A DNA stretch of 64,000 nucleotides from Siphonodentalium dalli (GCA_032622095.1 CP136067.1:56027899-56091898), one strand, 5' to 3'; positions 33,523 through 45,181 are shown, counted from the stretch's first letter. Notes: generated by a model from the letters alone, not told the origin. Translations and numbers: made by a program.

Positions 33523-33897
33523 CTATAAAATGAAAATAATAGAGTATTGTAGTAACACACATGTATCCATCATTTAATTATTAAGGGAATAAGACTATCT
33601 CAGTAAGTCAGACACACAGCAGGCCAATTGTAAAGGACAATGAGATAATCAACACTCTGATTGTTAATTAGAGTCATAAACTTAATTAGCCTTTGTGGCC
33701 ACCAGCTTACTGGTAACACAATGCCTCCACTAGACAGTGCTAATTGGGGGATTATTGAGGCAGATGTTTGTCCCCGCTTAGCCATTCAGTTGCAAATTAG
33801 AAGGGAAAGAAACAATGCATATACCAATACCACCATATGACTGAAGTTATATGTCAATGGAATTAAACAAAACTAATACATAGAAATGGAAACTTAC

Positions 33898-33996
33898 CTT
33901 CAGATGTGTCACAAAGTTGGAGGTTACTTTTTTGGAACTGGATATTGTAGTTGGGCAAAGTTTGCACTTCGCTTTCATAGGACACGATGTGTCTTT
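33898..33996 (-). CDS. hAT transposase remnant, BED zinc-finger exon
   Basis: On the minus strand an acceptor TTTGCAG precedes 33996 and a donor GTAAGT follows 33898, giving a 99-bp exon encoding KDTSCPMKAKCKLC and onward to NFVTHLK. With the next exon (RKH...) it completes a BED finger CX2C...HX4H, the N-terminal DNA-binding fold of hAT transposases. The splice sites are read from sequence only. An upstream exon with the start codon is not identified; an alternative is the ATG at 34116 without splicing. Confidence 0.7.
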
Positions 33997-34768
33997 CTGC
34001 AAATTAAAATGCTGCCAGATTTTTTGTAGACATGTTGATAGCATTAGCAATGGTTGGTATGAATTTCTACCATAGCATATATACCATAACAGGTGGAGAT
34101 AATGAAACATGATCATAAGAGTGATATATTATTGTGATCTATTGTCAATTATTTGAAGTTGGTTTCTCATTGTATTTATCAAAACAAGCCTTCTACCTCA
34201 AAGGTTAACCAATGCTTAAGCAAACAAACAGGAGGTGTCAACAGAATTCACCATTGAGACACAGTGGATAAAAACTCAGTGTTGTGACAACATAGTGATA
34301 GCCAGTCACCAGTCTAACACTTTGAAATTTGGAAAAAAAACATTTGAAGAAACCATTGGATGAATCATGAAAGAGAACTTTGAGAAGAAACAAGTACCTG
34401 TGATTTTGAAGTAATTGAAATTAGACCCTAATTACAATTACAATTACATCCTAACCAATTACAATTGCAATTACATGTAATTGAGAATAAACTCAATTAC
34501 CAATTACATGCAATTACTTGAAAAAATGTAATTAATTACAATCAATTACAATTACAAATTACAATTACCCCATCCCTGGTAAGCACCACAGACTCGATTC
34601 CGGAGATGATACATGTGTAGCTCGTGCTTAGAAGTTTCGATTAGTTTGATAATGAATTGGTTTTCTAGCGCTGAAATCTTGTTTATTTGATTCGTACATC
34701 ATATCTAAATAATTTAAACTGGTGAATTAATGGGGGAATGGATTTTTGTGAGTGGGAAATTTATTTAA

Positions 34769-35501
34769 CTAGCTGCTGTAGTTCTGGGTTTTTCCAGATA
34801 AATTTTGGCTGTGGGATAAAACGTAAACACATGACATGATTTTCTTGCATTTCCGTGATCAACTGGTGTTGATCTAACTGGGTAAACATCACTGGAGTGG
34901 CCTGCAAGCTTAAATTCAGTGAATTTCAAGTCGATAGCTCCACCCGTTTCCGAGATCTGGTCTGCGCATGCGCGAAGCTGGCATCGCACGGGCTCGGCGA
35001 CCCGATAAAATTCGTATCCGGGCCAAGATACATTCACATACCAAATTTCAAGTCGATAGCTCCACCCGTTTCCGAGATCTGGTCTGCGCATGCGCGAAGC
35101 TGGCGTCGCACGGGCTCGGCGACCCGATAAAATTCGTATCCGGGGCAAGATACATTCACGTACGAAATTTCAAGTCGATAGCTCCACCCGTTTCTATATA
35201 TTAGATGTTCCCGTATATCTCTCTGCAGATGCTATAATAACGTTGAATGGTAAACTAACGCTCTTTATAGCGATGCGTCAAAAAACAAACGCTCATTAAA
35301 TTATCACTTGATTAACCACCGCAGTGCCGTTTTTGTGACTGAGATTGGAGAACGGGTGCTCTGAGCTTCTCCAAAACGCGACGCCGACGGTGTCCGTGGG
35401 ATTTTACCTTTGGGTAGGAAGTTTGGTCTCGATCGGTCAACCAGTTTTCGATTTTATAAAGGACAGACAGACAAACAGAGGTCTTCAAAATATATATGAG
35501 A
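34769..35501 (-). mobile_element. Helitron-like non-autonomous unit (variant)
   Basis: Read on the minus strand it starts TCTCATATATATTTTGAAGA at 35501 and ends at 34769 with a hairpin (CTGGAAAAACCCAG), a spacer and CTAG, followed by T. TC starts, a 3' hairpin and a CTRR end before T are the Helitron hallmarks. It contains about two 122-bp subunits (ATTTCAAGTCGATAGCTCCA). Confidence 0.68.
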
Positions 35502-36190
35502 CTAGCCGATGAACCCGACGTTGTCCGTGCTATTCAAAAACCAAATTTCAAGTCGATAGCTCTACCCAGCCCGACGTCCGGGCTATTCAAAAACCAAATT
35601 TCAAGTCGATAGCTCTATCCGTTTCCGAGATCTGGTCTGCGCATGCGCGAAGCTGGCGTCGCACGGGCTCGGCGACCCGATAAAATTCGTATCCGGGGCA
35701 AGATACATTCACATAGCAAATTTCAAGTCGATAGCTCCACCCGTTTCCGAGATCTCGTCTGCGCATGCACGAAGCTGGCGTCGCACGGGCTCGGCGACCC
35801 AATAAAATTCGTATCCGAGGCAAGATACATTCACATACCAAATTTCAAGTCGATAGCTCCACCCGTTTCCGAGATCTCGTCTGCGCATGCGCGAATCTGG
35901 CGTCGCACGGGCTCGGCGACCCGATAAAATTCGTATCCGGGGCAAGATACATTCACATAGCAAATTTCAAGTCGATAGCTCCACCCGTTTCCGAGATCTC
36001 GTCTGCGCATGCGCGAAGCGGGCGCCACACGGGCTCGCCAATACGACAACGTCGACCGCCTGGTCAAACTACACCCACGTACCAAGTTTCGTCCCGATCG
36101 GTCGAGAATCGTAGATTTGTATAAATGACTGACAAACATACAGACAAACAGACAGACAAACAAACAGAGGTCTTCAAAATATATATGAGA
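35502..36190 (-). mobile_element. Helitron-like unit, family A, tandem with 34769-35501
   Basis: The minus-strand start TCTCATATAT at 36190 is preceded by A. The unit has a CTGT/TTGT microsatellite, then CGATCGGGACGAAACTTGGT, three to four 122-bp subunits and the 3' end ATCGGCTAG at 35502, joined directly to the TC of the next unit. Open frames of up to 119 codons are products of the 122-bp subrepeat. Confidence 0.72.
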
Positions 36191-36328
36191 TTGGCGACAA
36201 GGACTAAAATGTATCGAAATGGCCAGTATGATACCCGATTTTCAAGAATTTTATCCGAATCCTGATGCAGGTGCTGTCGATATACGGCGGGAAAAATGGT
36301 CGCGACAAAAAACACCGATTAAACACGG

Positions 36329-36790
36329 ATGCATTTCATACAAATGACAACAAGATGCATTTCGTGTCAAAGGAATAGGACATTAAAACAGTTGCTCGAT
36401 AAATCGAGACCTGAGATGAGAAAGTTTCTATCAAACATATATACCAAAGACATCGAATCTTCACAAGATGTCAACTATGTGTCACAAAATCAGAAAAAAA
36501 ATCAAACAAAGGACCACATTTGCAATATGTATTATCAAAGTACTAACAATATCAACGCTATGTTTTATGCGGTGACAATTATCTACATACAGGTGGTAAA
36601 ACGGCTTGTCCTGCACATGGTAAACAGTGTACGGCGTGTTCGGGTTTCAATAATTTTCAGAAAATCTACATCTCAAACGACCGACAACATGACCGATACC
36701 GTGGTGAACATGACCGACACTGTGATCACAATCGTAATCACCAACAAAAACAGGAAGCTGGGGACCCCATATCGAACAAGTGATGTAAAC
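36329..36790 (+). pseudogene. Gypsy-like gag fragment with degenerate zinc knuckles
   Basis: In the frame starting at 36559, the residues LCGDNYLH, CPAHGKQCTAC and SGFNNF match the CCHC-type knuckle region of metazoan Gypsy Gag proteins, but the first Cys and the final Cys are lost. A 158-codon open frame in another phase (36329-36805) covers the same DNA and is not the ancestral frame. A protease-like piece in the same orientation lies 1.6 kb downstream, beyond a non-LTR fragment. Confidence 0.6.
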
Positions 36791-36849
36791 GCATTTCACT
36801 CTTGAGAAAATATCGATTCTATCTCGACAGAGCAGCTCTCGAAAAAAAT

Positions 36850-37736
36850 TATTTTACAATGATAAGGTCAATCCTCGAATATTCTTGTGGTTGTTTGGGA
36901 TGGTTGTAGCCAGCAAGAATCTGACAACATCGAAGATATACAATACGATGCAGCTCGTATTGTGACAGGCGCGACTATAGGTCTGTCAGTAATGGATCTC
37001 TTCTTAGAGAAACTAGTTGGGAAACCCTTAAATCACGACGGAACAAACATAAACTAAAATTATTTTATAAAATGGTAAAAGGTCAATCACCTGTCTATCT
37101 CAGAAACCTAGTTCCTCCTACTCACGGGCAGATATCACAACGTGAAACTAGACTGTCTAGCAAGCTTATGGTCCCTAGTTTTGACTATGACTATTACAAA
37201 AAAATCGTTTCTCCCATCAACAACAATTTTGTGGAATAACCTAGACACAAACAAGGTATACCATGGACTCCCTGGCAACTTTCTCAAATTCTCTGGAACC
37301 AAAACGACAGATGGCCCCTAAATGGTTATTCCACGCTAACACGCGCGAAGCGCACATTTTGCATTCACGCCTCAGATTAAACTGTAGCAATCTGAATTAC
37401 CACAAATATTCTAACTTCATTGCCGACCAACCCATGTGTACATGTGGTGAAGTAGAGGACACAGAACATTATCTAATTGAATGCCAATTATACAATGCAC
37501 AGCGATTGTTATTTATGAACGAGGTATCTGATATATGCTGTAACATCACCACCAATATACTTCTACATGGTTCTAATGAACTATCTCAGGAAGATAACAT
37601 AACGATTTTCCGAGAAGATTCAAATAAAATCTCGACCACAACCAAGGACTTCCTCTTGAACCACGCACATGCATATCATCTATCACCTAACAGTTATCAA
37701 ATCGACTCATATCGTCAAAAATCGCGTAAGAAATAG
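36850..37736 (+). pseudogene. Non-LTR reverse transcriptase C-terminal fragment, frame-broken
   Basis: Successive frames give RSILEYSCVVWDG-like, RETSWETLKSRR and KLKLFYKMVKG blocks, the thumb/connection region of animal LINE polymerases. They are followed by an intact 157-codon stretch (37263-37736) with HSRLRLNCSNLN and the zinc-like CTCGEVEDTEHYLIECQLY. At least two frame changes and stops separate the blocks, so no functional product is possible. The catalytic motifs are absent. Confidence 0.78.
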
Positions 37737-38329
37737 AAATATTAATGTTGATGTTATTAGATATTCGTACAAATCCAATTGATAGTGGTGTCGGCTCGGA
37801 TGCAAACATGCTAGGTCGAAACACAAAATTAGTGCAGAAATTAAAAGCAATAACTTATCATTTACACTCCCCACCTCCCCTCCCTATACTGCATATCAGA
37901 CTCACACAAACGTTTGATATGTCACCTCACACTCTTGTCTATACCGATCTATACTTCGTTCCGCTATACTAAATCTATTTTCAATCAATTTCTTTCTATT
38001 ATTCCAATAGAAAGAAAAAAAATCTCATTTTGATATAACTATCGATCCAGCCCACACTGTGAGTAGCTGAGTAACATAGATACCAACAACGATTTTCTAA
38101 AATTAGTATGAACACAATTGCCTAATATTATGTTATCATTCTCACAGTGTGGGCTTATTCACACGTAATCGGAAACGACCCCCATAAGCTTTATGCCTGA
38201 TGTCGGATCCCCTCCATAAACCAATATTCATGATTCATATTTGTTGTTACATACACTGTATTTGAATTATATGGAATAAATACTGTTTACAGCAATCACC
38301 AACATAAAGTTAAGTCGCTGACATAAAAA

Positions 38330-38605
38330 ATTGTAGATGTTAATATCGATGATCAGCAATCTAAGGAAAGTGATGCAGAGTATGTTTTCTCAATGAACAC
38401 CACAAAACACTAAATGTTATTATTTGACATCAAAATAAATGAAACCCTGATCAGGCTGAAATCTGACTCAGGTGCTGGTATAAATATGTTCGATGAACGT
38501 GACTTTAAGAACATTCTCCGCAACCATTTGTTAAGAACTCAGACGCAAAATATTCCCGTATGGATCAACACAACCGATAAGTACGCCTTGACAATTTATG
38601 GCTAA
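38330..38605 (+). pseudogene. Gypsy-like aspartic protease fragment
   Basis: A short frame with ESDAEYVFS is closed by a stop and then continues in a 63-codon stretch containing LKSDSGAGINMFDERDF. The DSGA box after a beta-strand-like LIRLK segment is the active-site signature of retroviral-type proteases, and an EYVF-type linker just before it is usual in animal Gypsy elements. RT and integrase are not seen downstream. Dead copy. Confidence 0.58.
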
Positions 38606-41600
38606 ACTGAAATGTTGTGACCGAGAACTCTCAGACGTTTTTACGTTTTCTCCGGGAAGTGAGATTGATTCCTTTCACATGACCCAGCAATCAAACTCGG
38701 ACTGATAACATTTGCTAAAATGGTACCGCTGTTTCAACTGACACATACAATAACATCAGTTCCGTCGCCAAATAACATTTATTCACCGGAGTTGGATAAA
38801 TACAGGAATACAAAGTGAAATTACAACAATTATGCCAATTCAAATGTTTTACCTAAACATACATTTGAGTTATACATGTGATAGCTACAGCCTTTGTTCC
38901 TTTATGTTTTAAAAGGGGAGGCTGGATGGAGTGGATTCGTGTATTTTAGAATGGTCGAAAATAGTATTACTCGTAGTTGAAAAGCTCATATAAAATAAAT
39001 GTTTTAGAATATAGAAGAAGTTAGTATGTATGTGCATGGTCAATGGATAATTCAACCATGTATCACATTACATTTGTTTTCATTTAACTCTTATTGATAC
39101 ATATACTAGTACACACACGTATTAAATTGATCTATTAAGAGTTTTGTGATATTGATGTTTGATTTGTTTTGTTTGAACATATTTATTGTGACCCACAAAT
39201 ACATGGAATAATTTACAAACAGAATATATGGATGATGTTGTGGGTGCACAGGGGATCGGAGCACAAGCTACGAAACTTAGTGAAGATCCTCTCCCCTGGC
39301 GTTCAGCTGCTGATGAATTCAAGTCGATGGTTTTGCAGGAATGAAAGTTTTGTTGTCATTTGTGTGGGAGACGGTGTCCCATGTGATCGGCTATGTATAC
39401 ATAGGGGAACCGGCTCCCAATCAAAAACATGTAGGTTGTAGTTGTGGCTATGGCAGTGGCAGTGGGCGGAGTCAATGGAATAATGATTACTGAAATCGGT
39501 CTGTGGAAATGATGAATGATTGTACTGTCTCGAATAATCGCCTGTTCAAGGTGTCGCTAATTTCGGGTATGCCAAAGAGATATTGATTGTAATTGCCCTC
39601 TGTACTCTGCTATAAGGCATGCCCCATCACTCAGCATACATGTATGTGTGTAGGCCTACAATATACTGGATATACTTAGATGAAATAGCATATTTAAAGA
39701 TTGCATTAATCAAGCAACAGACAACAAAGATAAAATACCTACCCAGAATTACCAACCTGCATATTTATCATATTTATTGAGCTGTTCAACGATGTGTAAC
39801 CTCAATTTGACCAATGTACAATTGCATGCGTAATTTGTTTGTTCATCAATTGGAAACGTATATTAATGTATATTAAACAGTTAATGTCCGACCAGGGAAT
39901 TTGTCCTCTACATATGTATTGGATTCGATAGAGCCTCCCCAATAGATGCAAAAATCCCCCTCACGGACATAAAAAGTTTTATGAATTTTATGAGATAATT
40001 AACTTCAACCACGATTATGGGGGATAGTGATATTTACAGAAATTCTCATTGTTAACAGAAATACCGCTAGTGTATTGTGCCGAAATAGATTTACTCGGAA
40101 ATAATACAATTTACTGTAGGAATTTACCGTTCAATTATATAAACGGATTTACCGTAAAAGTTATACGGCCGGTTCCAACGGTATCATAGCTGCGGCACTT
40201 CATGCCGTAAAGTTTTACAGGATTTTTTTCAGTGTACATTGATTGTGGCTACTTGCATAGCACAGATGCATATATCGAAAGTAATGTGGAACGTGTGTAT
40301 TGGACATCTAGCTTGAGTGTCCGGATACCAATCTCGATTAATAATCATCGACTGGTGCTATCTATGTTTACGGCTTTTATGGTTTATTCACGATATTATA
40401 TCTCTCTCGAAAATCATGATCATAATCATAGTGACAGAATCAAGTTGTTTTTGGCCACAATCGTCTCCCTCACAAGGTGGCCCGGTGTGAACAGTCATAT
40501 TGATCGGAGGTCAAGAAAGAGCCCACAATACACTATACGCCCACGGTTTTTACGAGATTTTCACCCAACCTATGTTATTTGCTATTATAACGGATATGCA
40601 ATATCCTGTCATGGACGGCTAGTTGGATAATCCTGGCAATTTCCCACAACGTTTGCATCAATTCCCTTCCCATTCGTTATCCGGTTAAATTACAATTGGT
40701 ATGTTCTTCGACATAAAACGCATTATTTCTTTGTGGCCGTTGAAGGTGATAGGGCACCCACGGGCGTGTATTATGCTTGGATACATCGCATCATGAATCC
40801 CGACTTGTGGACATGTCACCATATCATCATCCGGAAATGGCCACCACTTTCACGCGGTGTCGTAATTACAGATGAAGGCCTATATCGCGAGCCGTGATAT
40901 TTGACTTCATTCTGTTAATAAATGACAGACTGCCAGTCGATAACCCAGAAGAACTCAGCCCCAAGGGAAATAGTACGGCATGACATCGACCCCGAACGCT
41001 GCCAGACTCTCAATCAACAGCATGTTCGTTAGAACAAGGCCATTCCATACCCACGCCAGACATGATCGTCGTTATGATAAACGCTTCGAAAGACGAAACG
41101 CCATCGTTGTCTGTTTCAAACTATGAAGTCTTTAAATTACTTCGGGCCTCGTTTGCATTATTGTGTAAATATGGCGATCACGTACGACCATACTAAATCT
41201 ATTCAAAGTGGATAAGATAAATTGTATTTAAAGTGGGAGATACAAACATCATAAAGCACAAGTTGTGAACAGCTTTTGACCAACTGTTATTCAGAAGTTA
41301 ATTTGAACCGACCATATTGTTCACTCGGACAGCATTGAAGGTTAGATCCATTTCCGTCTCCGTCACTCTCCAAAATCGTAAATGACGGAAAATTACGAGT
41401 AAACGCACTGCAGGCCGCATCAAATTAGAACTCGATCACTCATAATTACTATACGTGCGTTAGACGCTTTGATTCGATCGGTGTTCTTGCTCCTTGCGTG
41501 CGTCGCAAGTTGCGACGCCCACAAAGCTCAATGCGCAGGGACATCGATCGACGCAACGCACGTGACGCCGTGTGATTTTTCTAAGCCAACGCCAATGAAT

Positions 41601-42724
41601 TTTCAGTCCGGTGAATTATGTTGAGATGTTTCCGTGTGAACCAGGAGTTTATCTTGACCGATACCACTGGTTGGTCAAAAATGCAACAAATGCCAGTCAC
41701 ATTTTCGCATATGCTCCAACAGGATATTTGTGATAAATTGAAATATCGATCGAAGGTCTGGTTTACGCAGTAACATGTCAACAATATTTTCCATTGGCAT
41801 CATATTAACTGTTTTATTAAACAGTCCACGTTCTCGTCTTTGCAGAATTGTGCGCATTAATTTTGCAATTAAGATAACAACAACCAATCGTTATGAGGCT
41901 CAGTCGATCAAGCCCATCATTACAGCATGCAATCGGTTAGGGACCCAAAATGGCTCTGGCTGGGCACGTAGATCATGAAACGTAACATGAATATTTTGGG
42001 TTTTTTTCTGTTCCGAATGTATCCGCCGATGGCTAACATGTGTTAGAAGTTTAGTTAATCTGGCCTGTTATGGGGTTATTCTGTATTTGAGTGAATTCGT
42101 ACATTATTTTGAAAATGAACCAACTAACAACATGTTCCTCGAAAGATTTGAGGGTACGTTTGTACAATCAATGTTTCGCGTATATGCGGATATATCATGT
42201 GTAGTTTGTACCCTTACCGACCGCGATCCTGGGTAATCTCATCAGCGAAACAGTGTGGTCAGTGACACTGAGAGACAATGCGGAATTTCAAGCATATATA
42301 CATCGAGAATACTCTGTTAACATAAGTGAAGGAATTCACGAAACACGTATCCAATTGATGCTCACAACTTTCAACCAGAGTGCCGATGACGTCATGCGAA
42401 CAATCCGACATACATTGTGTATTTCAATGTCCACGTGCAGGCTGTCCGGATTATGTTTGTAATCGAATCCGTTAATGTACGCTGCGAATCGAGTAATGTA
42501 CTTCCTCATGACTCGACGACCGAGAGCAGACTAAGAACAATGACGCTATGTGCTCCCTCTTTATGTTGGAGTTGAGGTTCGGCCGAGCAGGTGGTGATAC
42601 ACGTAAGAGGGACGCTTCGCCGAACGCCGAGCCATATGCAGTCCCCACGCACAAACGAGTGTAAATCACGGTCAGGAACGCGGATTCAAAAACATGTCCA
42701 GGGATCGCACCGAAGTTCTAAGTC
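38606..42724. other. Unassigned DNA
   Basis: Four kilobases without a recognised gene. The largest open frame (40232-40630 +, 132 codons) has no domain that I know. The stretch 40120-40235 has TTTACCGTAAAAGTTATACG and ends TTTTTTTCAGTGTA, which resembles a worn terminus of a DNA transposon, but no partner end was found. Confidence 0.3.
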
Positions 42725-44083
42725 TCACACAGAACTAACGTACTGAACATCGTCTCGGTCAAACTTTTTTCTGATGTAACGGTAACCGCAACAACCGTTG
42801 GTTTTGATGTCACCATGGAGCCTAATGTTTTTGATTCCCTTATTGTTCACTTTACACTTCTCCCGATTAACCGAATTAATATGGTTAGCTCCTTGGCTTG
42901 AAACGGAAACATTGAGGCTAGAATGAGAAGACGCACTTGACTTGCGACCAGTCAATGTGGTACCATTTGCTCGTACGTTTCCTCTTCCAACAGAGTCATA
43001 CTGGCTACTAAAAGTGGAATTCTCGTGCTGGTGCGTAGCCTGAGCAGAGCCCCTTCCATTTGTTCGACAGGCGCATTTGAAAACTCTGGCCACTGAGCGA
43101 ATATGTTGGATTTTCAGAGTGAACAACCCGTATAAAATCGGATTCAGCGCACTGTGCGTCATAAATATGTTCTGGGCAACAAATCTTGCAGCCTTAAGTT
43201 TAATGTTATAATCGCTGATTATTCTGATCATACTGATTATGAAATAAGGAGTAAGGCACACGAGAAACCCAATTATAACTGTCAGCGTCATTATGATCGC
43301 TTTCCGTTTCGCAGCGGTGAATTTATTATGTTTGACTGATATGCGAGGCGAACATGTAGTTCCTTTGGAGTCTTTGTGGCTGCTGCCGCGTGTCCAGACA
43401 ACTTTGATGATATTGACGTAGCAAAATATCATTACCACGGCGGGGATAACGTAGGCGTATATAGTCACAAACACGAAATTAACTTTCCTCTGCCACTGAG
43501 CAGTGTATCCAGCACTCTTGCAAATTTTTAGCACCGACCCATGAGGTGTGATAAAATCCACTTCCAGGAAGATGAACAGTTGAGGTATGCAGAAAATAAA
43601 GGCCATAACCCACGCCATGATAACCTTTTGCCCAATGCTAGGATGTTTGGCTAAGGATTTCATTGGACGAACTATCACCTGGTATCTATCTATGCTCATC
43701 CCAGTCAGCAGAAATGTGGCGCTCGCCAGGGAAACGGCCTGCACGTATAGCGTCAACTTACACACAACTGGTCCGAGAACCCACTCTCCCAAAGATTCGA
43801 ACACTATTTCCATTGGCATTGTAAAACAGGCAACCGCTAGGTCACCTATTGCCAAATTAACAAGGAACACATTAACCCTCCGAATGCGGCGTTTCTTTCG
43901 ATAACATATGATACCGATGAGCGACACATTTCCTATGAACGTACACAACATAACTGCACATATTATCGTTATTTTTGTCACGATTTCGTCGTTCCATTGG
44001 AATATAGATTTCTCTATACCGACCGTATAGTTTGTGCCTGTTTCATTTCCCAACGAGGCAACGGATACCACTCTCGTTGCCAT
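42725..44083 (-). CDS. Class A (rhodopsin-family) neuropeptide-type GPCR
   Basis: A single uninterrupted 452-codon frame. The extracellular N-terminus has sequons at N13 and N18 and no signal peptide. Seven hydrophobic segments lie near residues 36-61, 71-95, 105-133, 152-175, 203-228, 262-288 and 298-322. Class A landmarks: N52 (TM1), D81 (TM2), C108 paired with C188, DRY at 132-134 within SIDRYQVIVRPM, W158, P214 and NPILY at 314-318. C337 and C339 after helix 8 could be palmitoylated. TM6 reads CLTPY, so the usual tryptophan of CWxP is leucine (L277). The SIDRY..I..PMK style suggests the vasopressin/CCAP/neuropeptide S receptor group; the ligand is unknown. It acts in the plasma membrane through G proteins. 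It appears intronless and intact. Confidence 0.93.
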   Translation of the reverse strand: MATRVVSVASLGNETGTNYTVGIEKSIFQWNDEIVTKITIICAVMLCTFIGNVSLIGIICYRKKRRIRRVNVFLVNLAIGDLAVACFTMPMEIVFESLGEWVLGPVVCKLTLYVQAVSLASATFLLTGMSIDRYQVIVRPMKSLAKHPSIGQKVIMAWVMAFIFCIPQLFIFLEVDFITPHGSVLKICKSAGYTAQWQRKVNFVFVTIYAYVIPAVVMIFCYVNIIKVVWTRGSSHKDSKGTTCSPRISVKHNKFTAAKRKAIIMTLTVIIGFLVCLTPYFIISMIRIISDYNIKLKAARFVAQNIFMTHSALNPILYGLFTLKIQHIRSVARVFKCACRTNGRGSAQATHQHENSTFSSQYDSVGRGNVRANGTTLTGRKSSASSHSSLNVSVSSQGANHINSVNREKCKVNNKGIKNIRLHGDIKTNGCCGYRYIRKKFDRDDVQYVSSV

Positions 44084-44246
44084 CCGAATATCAGGTGTTT
44101 TCGTCGTTGAACAGTATACCCAGATTCGTATTCATACATATGATCGTATTTGTGTTACTCCTCAAGCTGACTGCATCCATTTACCACAGCACTCCGTACC
44201 TGCAAAAGATGTTAATTATTAACGACTGTGTCAGGGTGTTTCAATG

Positions 44247-44256
44247 TATTTATATA
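44247..44256 (-). promoter_or_regulatory. TATA-like box upstream of the GPCR
   Basis: The minus strand reads TATATAAATA about 165 bp before the GPCR start codon. Position and sequence fit a core promoter element, but AT-rich DNA yields such strings by chance. No polyadenylation signal was noticed close downstream of the stop. Confidence 0.25.
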
Positions 44257-44539
44257 CTGTCCTATGTAGCGTTATCATATATGTTGGTTACACTTTCCCC
44301 TCAACATACATGTACTGATTCATAGATGAACGTACACATGGGCGGACGCACGGAGGATGACGCTTGGTATAGTGTAGATATGCATGTGATTCCACTGGAA
44401 ACTCTGAATGAGATAACGAGAGGCCGATCACGATCGGCAGATGTTTAACCCATACCTTGGCGATAGTGATTAGCTATTTTCAGCTTGGAATCTAAAATCC
44501 ATAACATTCAATGTTAATCTTCAAAGATTAGCACATTTT

Positions 44540-44870
44540 TTTAATAGGCCCATAACTCTGTTAAAATCGGATCAAATCCATATTCGAATTATATCTATTT
44601 TGGTTTGATTTCAGATATATTTTTTTTAGTTATTGCAGCATGCGTGAATTCTAAGTCGAAGAAGGGCCATAACTCCATTAAAAAAAAACTTGGATCAAAC
44701 CCATATTTTAACTCGATCTGTATTTTGGGCTCAGAAACAGATATACAAAATTTGGTTCCGATCGAATAAATTTTTTTTTGAGTTATCGCACCAAGCGTAG
44801 TGTCTACCGGACGGACGACAGGTGGTCAATCCGAACATCAACAATAATAATACTATGGTATGGGTACGCA
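44540..44870 (+). repeat. Dispersed repeat with 3' ggacggacg block, copy 1
   Basis: It has two subunits with GGCCATAACTC and TTTGAGTTAT marks (near 44557 and 44665), followed by TAGTGTCTACCGGACGGACG and GGTCAATCCG. The layout resembles 45295-45680. Confidence 0.75.
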
Positions 44871-45146
44871 TAAAAATACAAATAAATTAATCAATCAATA
44901 GGGGCAAAGAGTGTGTAAAAATAAACCAATATAAAATGAGACATATCAGATGAAAGTATCAGGAATGTTGAGAAGTGTTAATTTTTTAATTTTTATGCAA
45001 GTGAATGAGGAGAAACCTGGAGATATAATAGAAGAATGATTAATTGAAAAATATAATGAGAACAACAGACTATTCCAATTAAAACTTTTAGAACTGAATG
45101 GGAGAGTCCACTGAATCATGAATGGGTTACAGCTTAACTGCTATGT

Positions 45147-45148
<2 letters not shown>

Positions 45149-45179
<31 letters not shown>
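45149..45179. repeat. (TA)n microsatellite
   Basis: About 15 uninterrupted TA units lie between the two copies of the dispersed repeat. Confidence 0.9.

Positions 45180-45181
<2 letters not shown>

Larger units (their letters stand above)
32977..34578 (-). mobile_element. hAT element, internally deleted, with 8-bp target duplication
   Basis: The termini CAGGCTTGGGGCAATTAC and, in reverse complement from the right, CAGGGATGGGGTAATTGT carry the CAGG start of hAT ends. The 8-bp duplication GTAAGCAC flanks both sides (32969-32976, 34579-34586). About 150 bp at each end consist of ATTACAATT repeats in opposite orientation. The interior holds a spliced two-exon remnant of hAT transposase on the minus strand. 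At 1.6 kb it is too short for a full transposase. Confidence 0.88.

Noticed and set aside
34765-36163. Many overlapping open frames of 70-127 codons with FQVDSSTRFRDLVCACAK or YRLEICYVNVSCPGYEFYRV
   Set aside because: They repeat in both strands and all three loci with the 122-bp subunit of the Helitron-like element; no start, codon bias or domain supports a gene.
36329-36805. 158-codon open frame as a gene
   Set aside because: The knuckle-like gag residues lie in another frame of the same DNA, so this frame is probably fortuitous.
40120-40235. Terminus of a DNA transposon with TTTTTTTCAGTGTA end
   Set aside because: No matching inverted end or target duplication was found, so it is only mentioned within the unassigned stretch.
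43154-43904. Plus-strand open frames opposite the GPCR
   Set aside because: Antisense shadows of the receptor gene with no domain.
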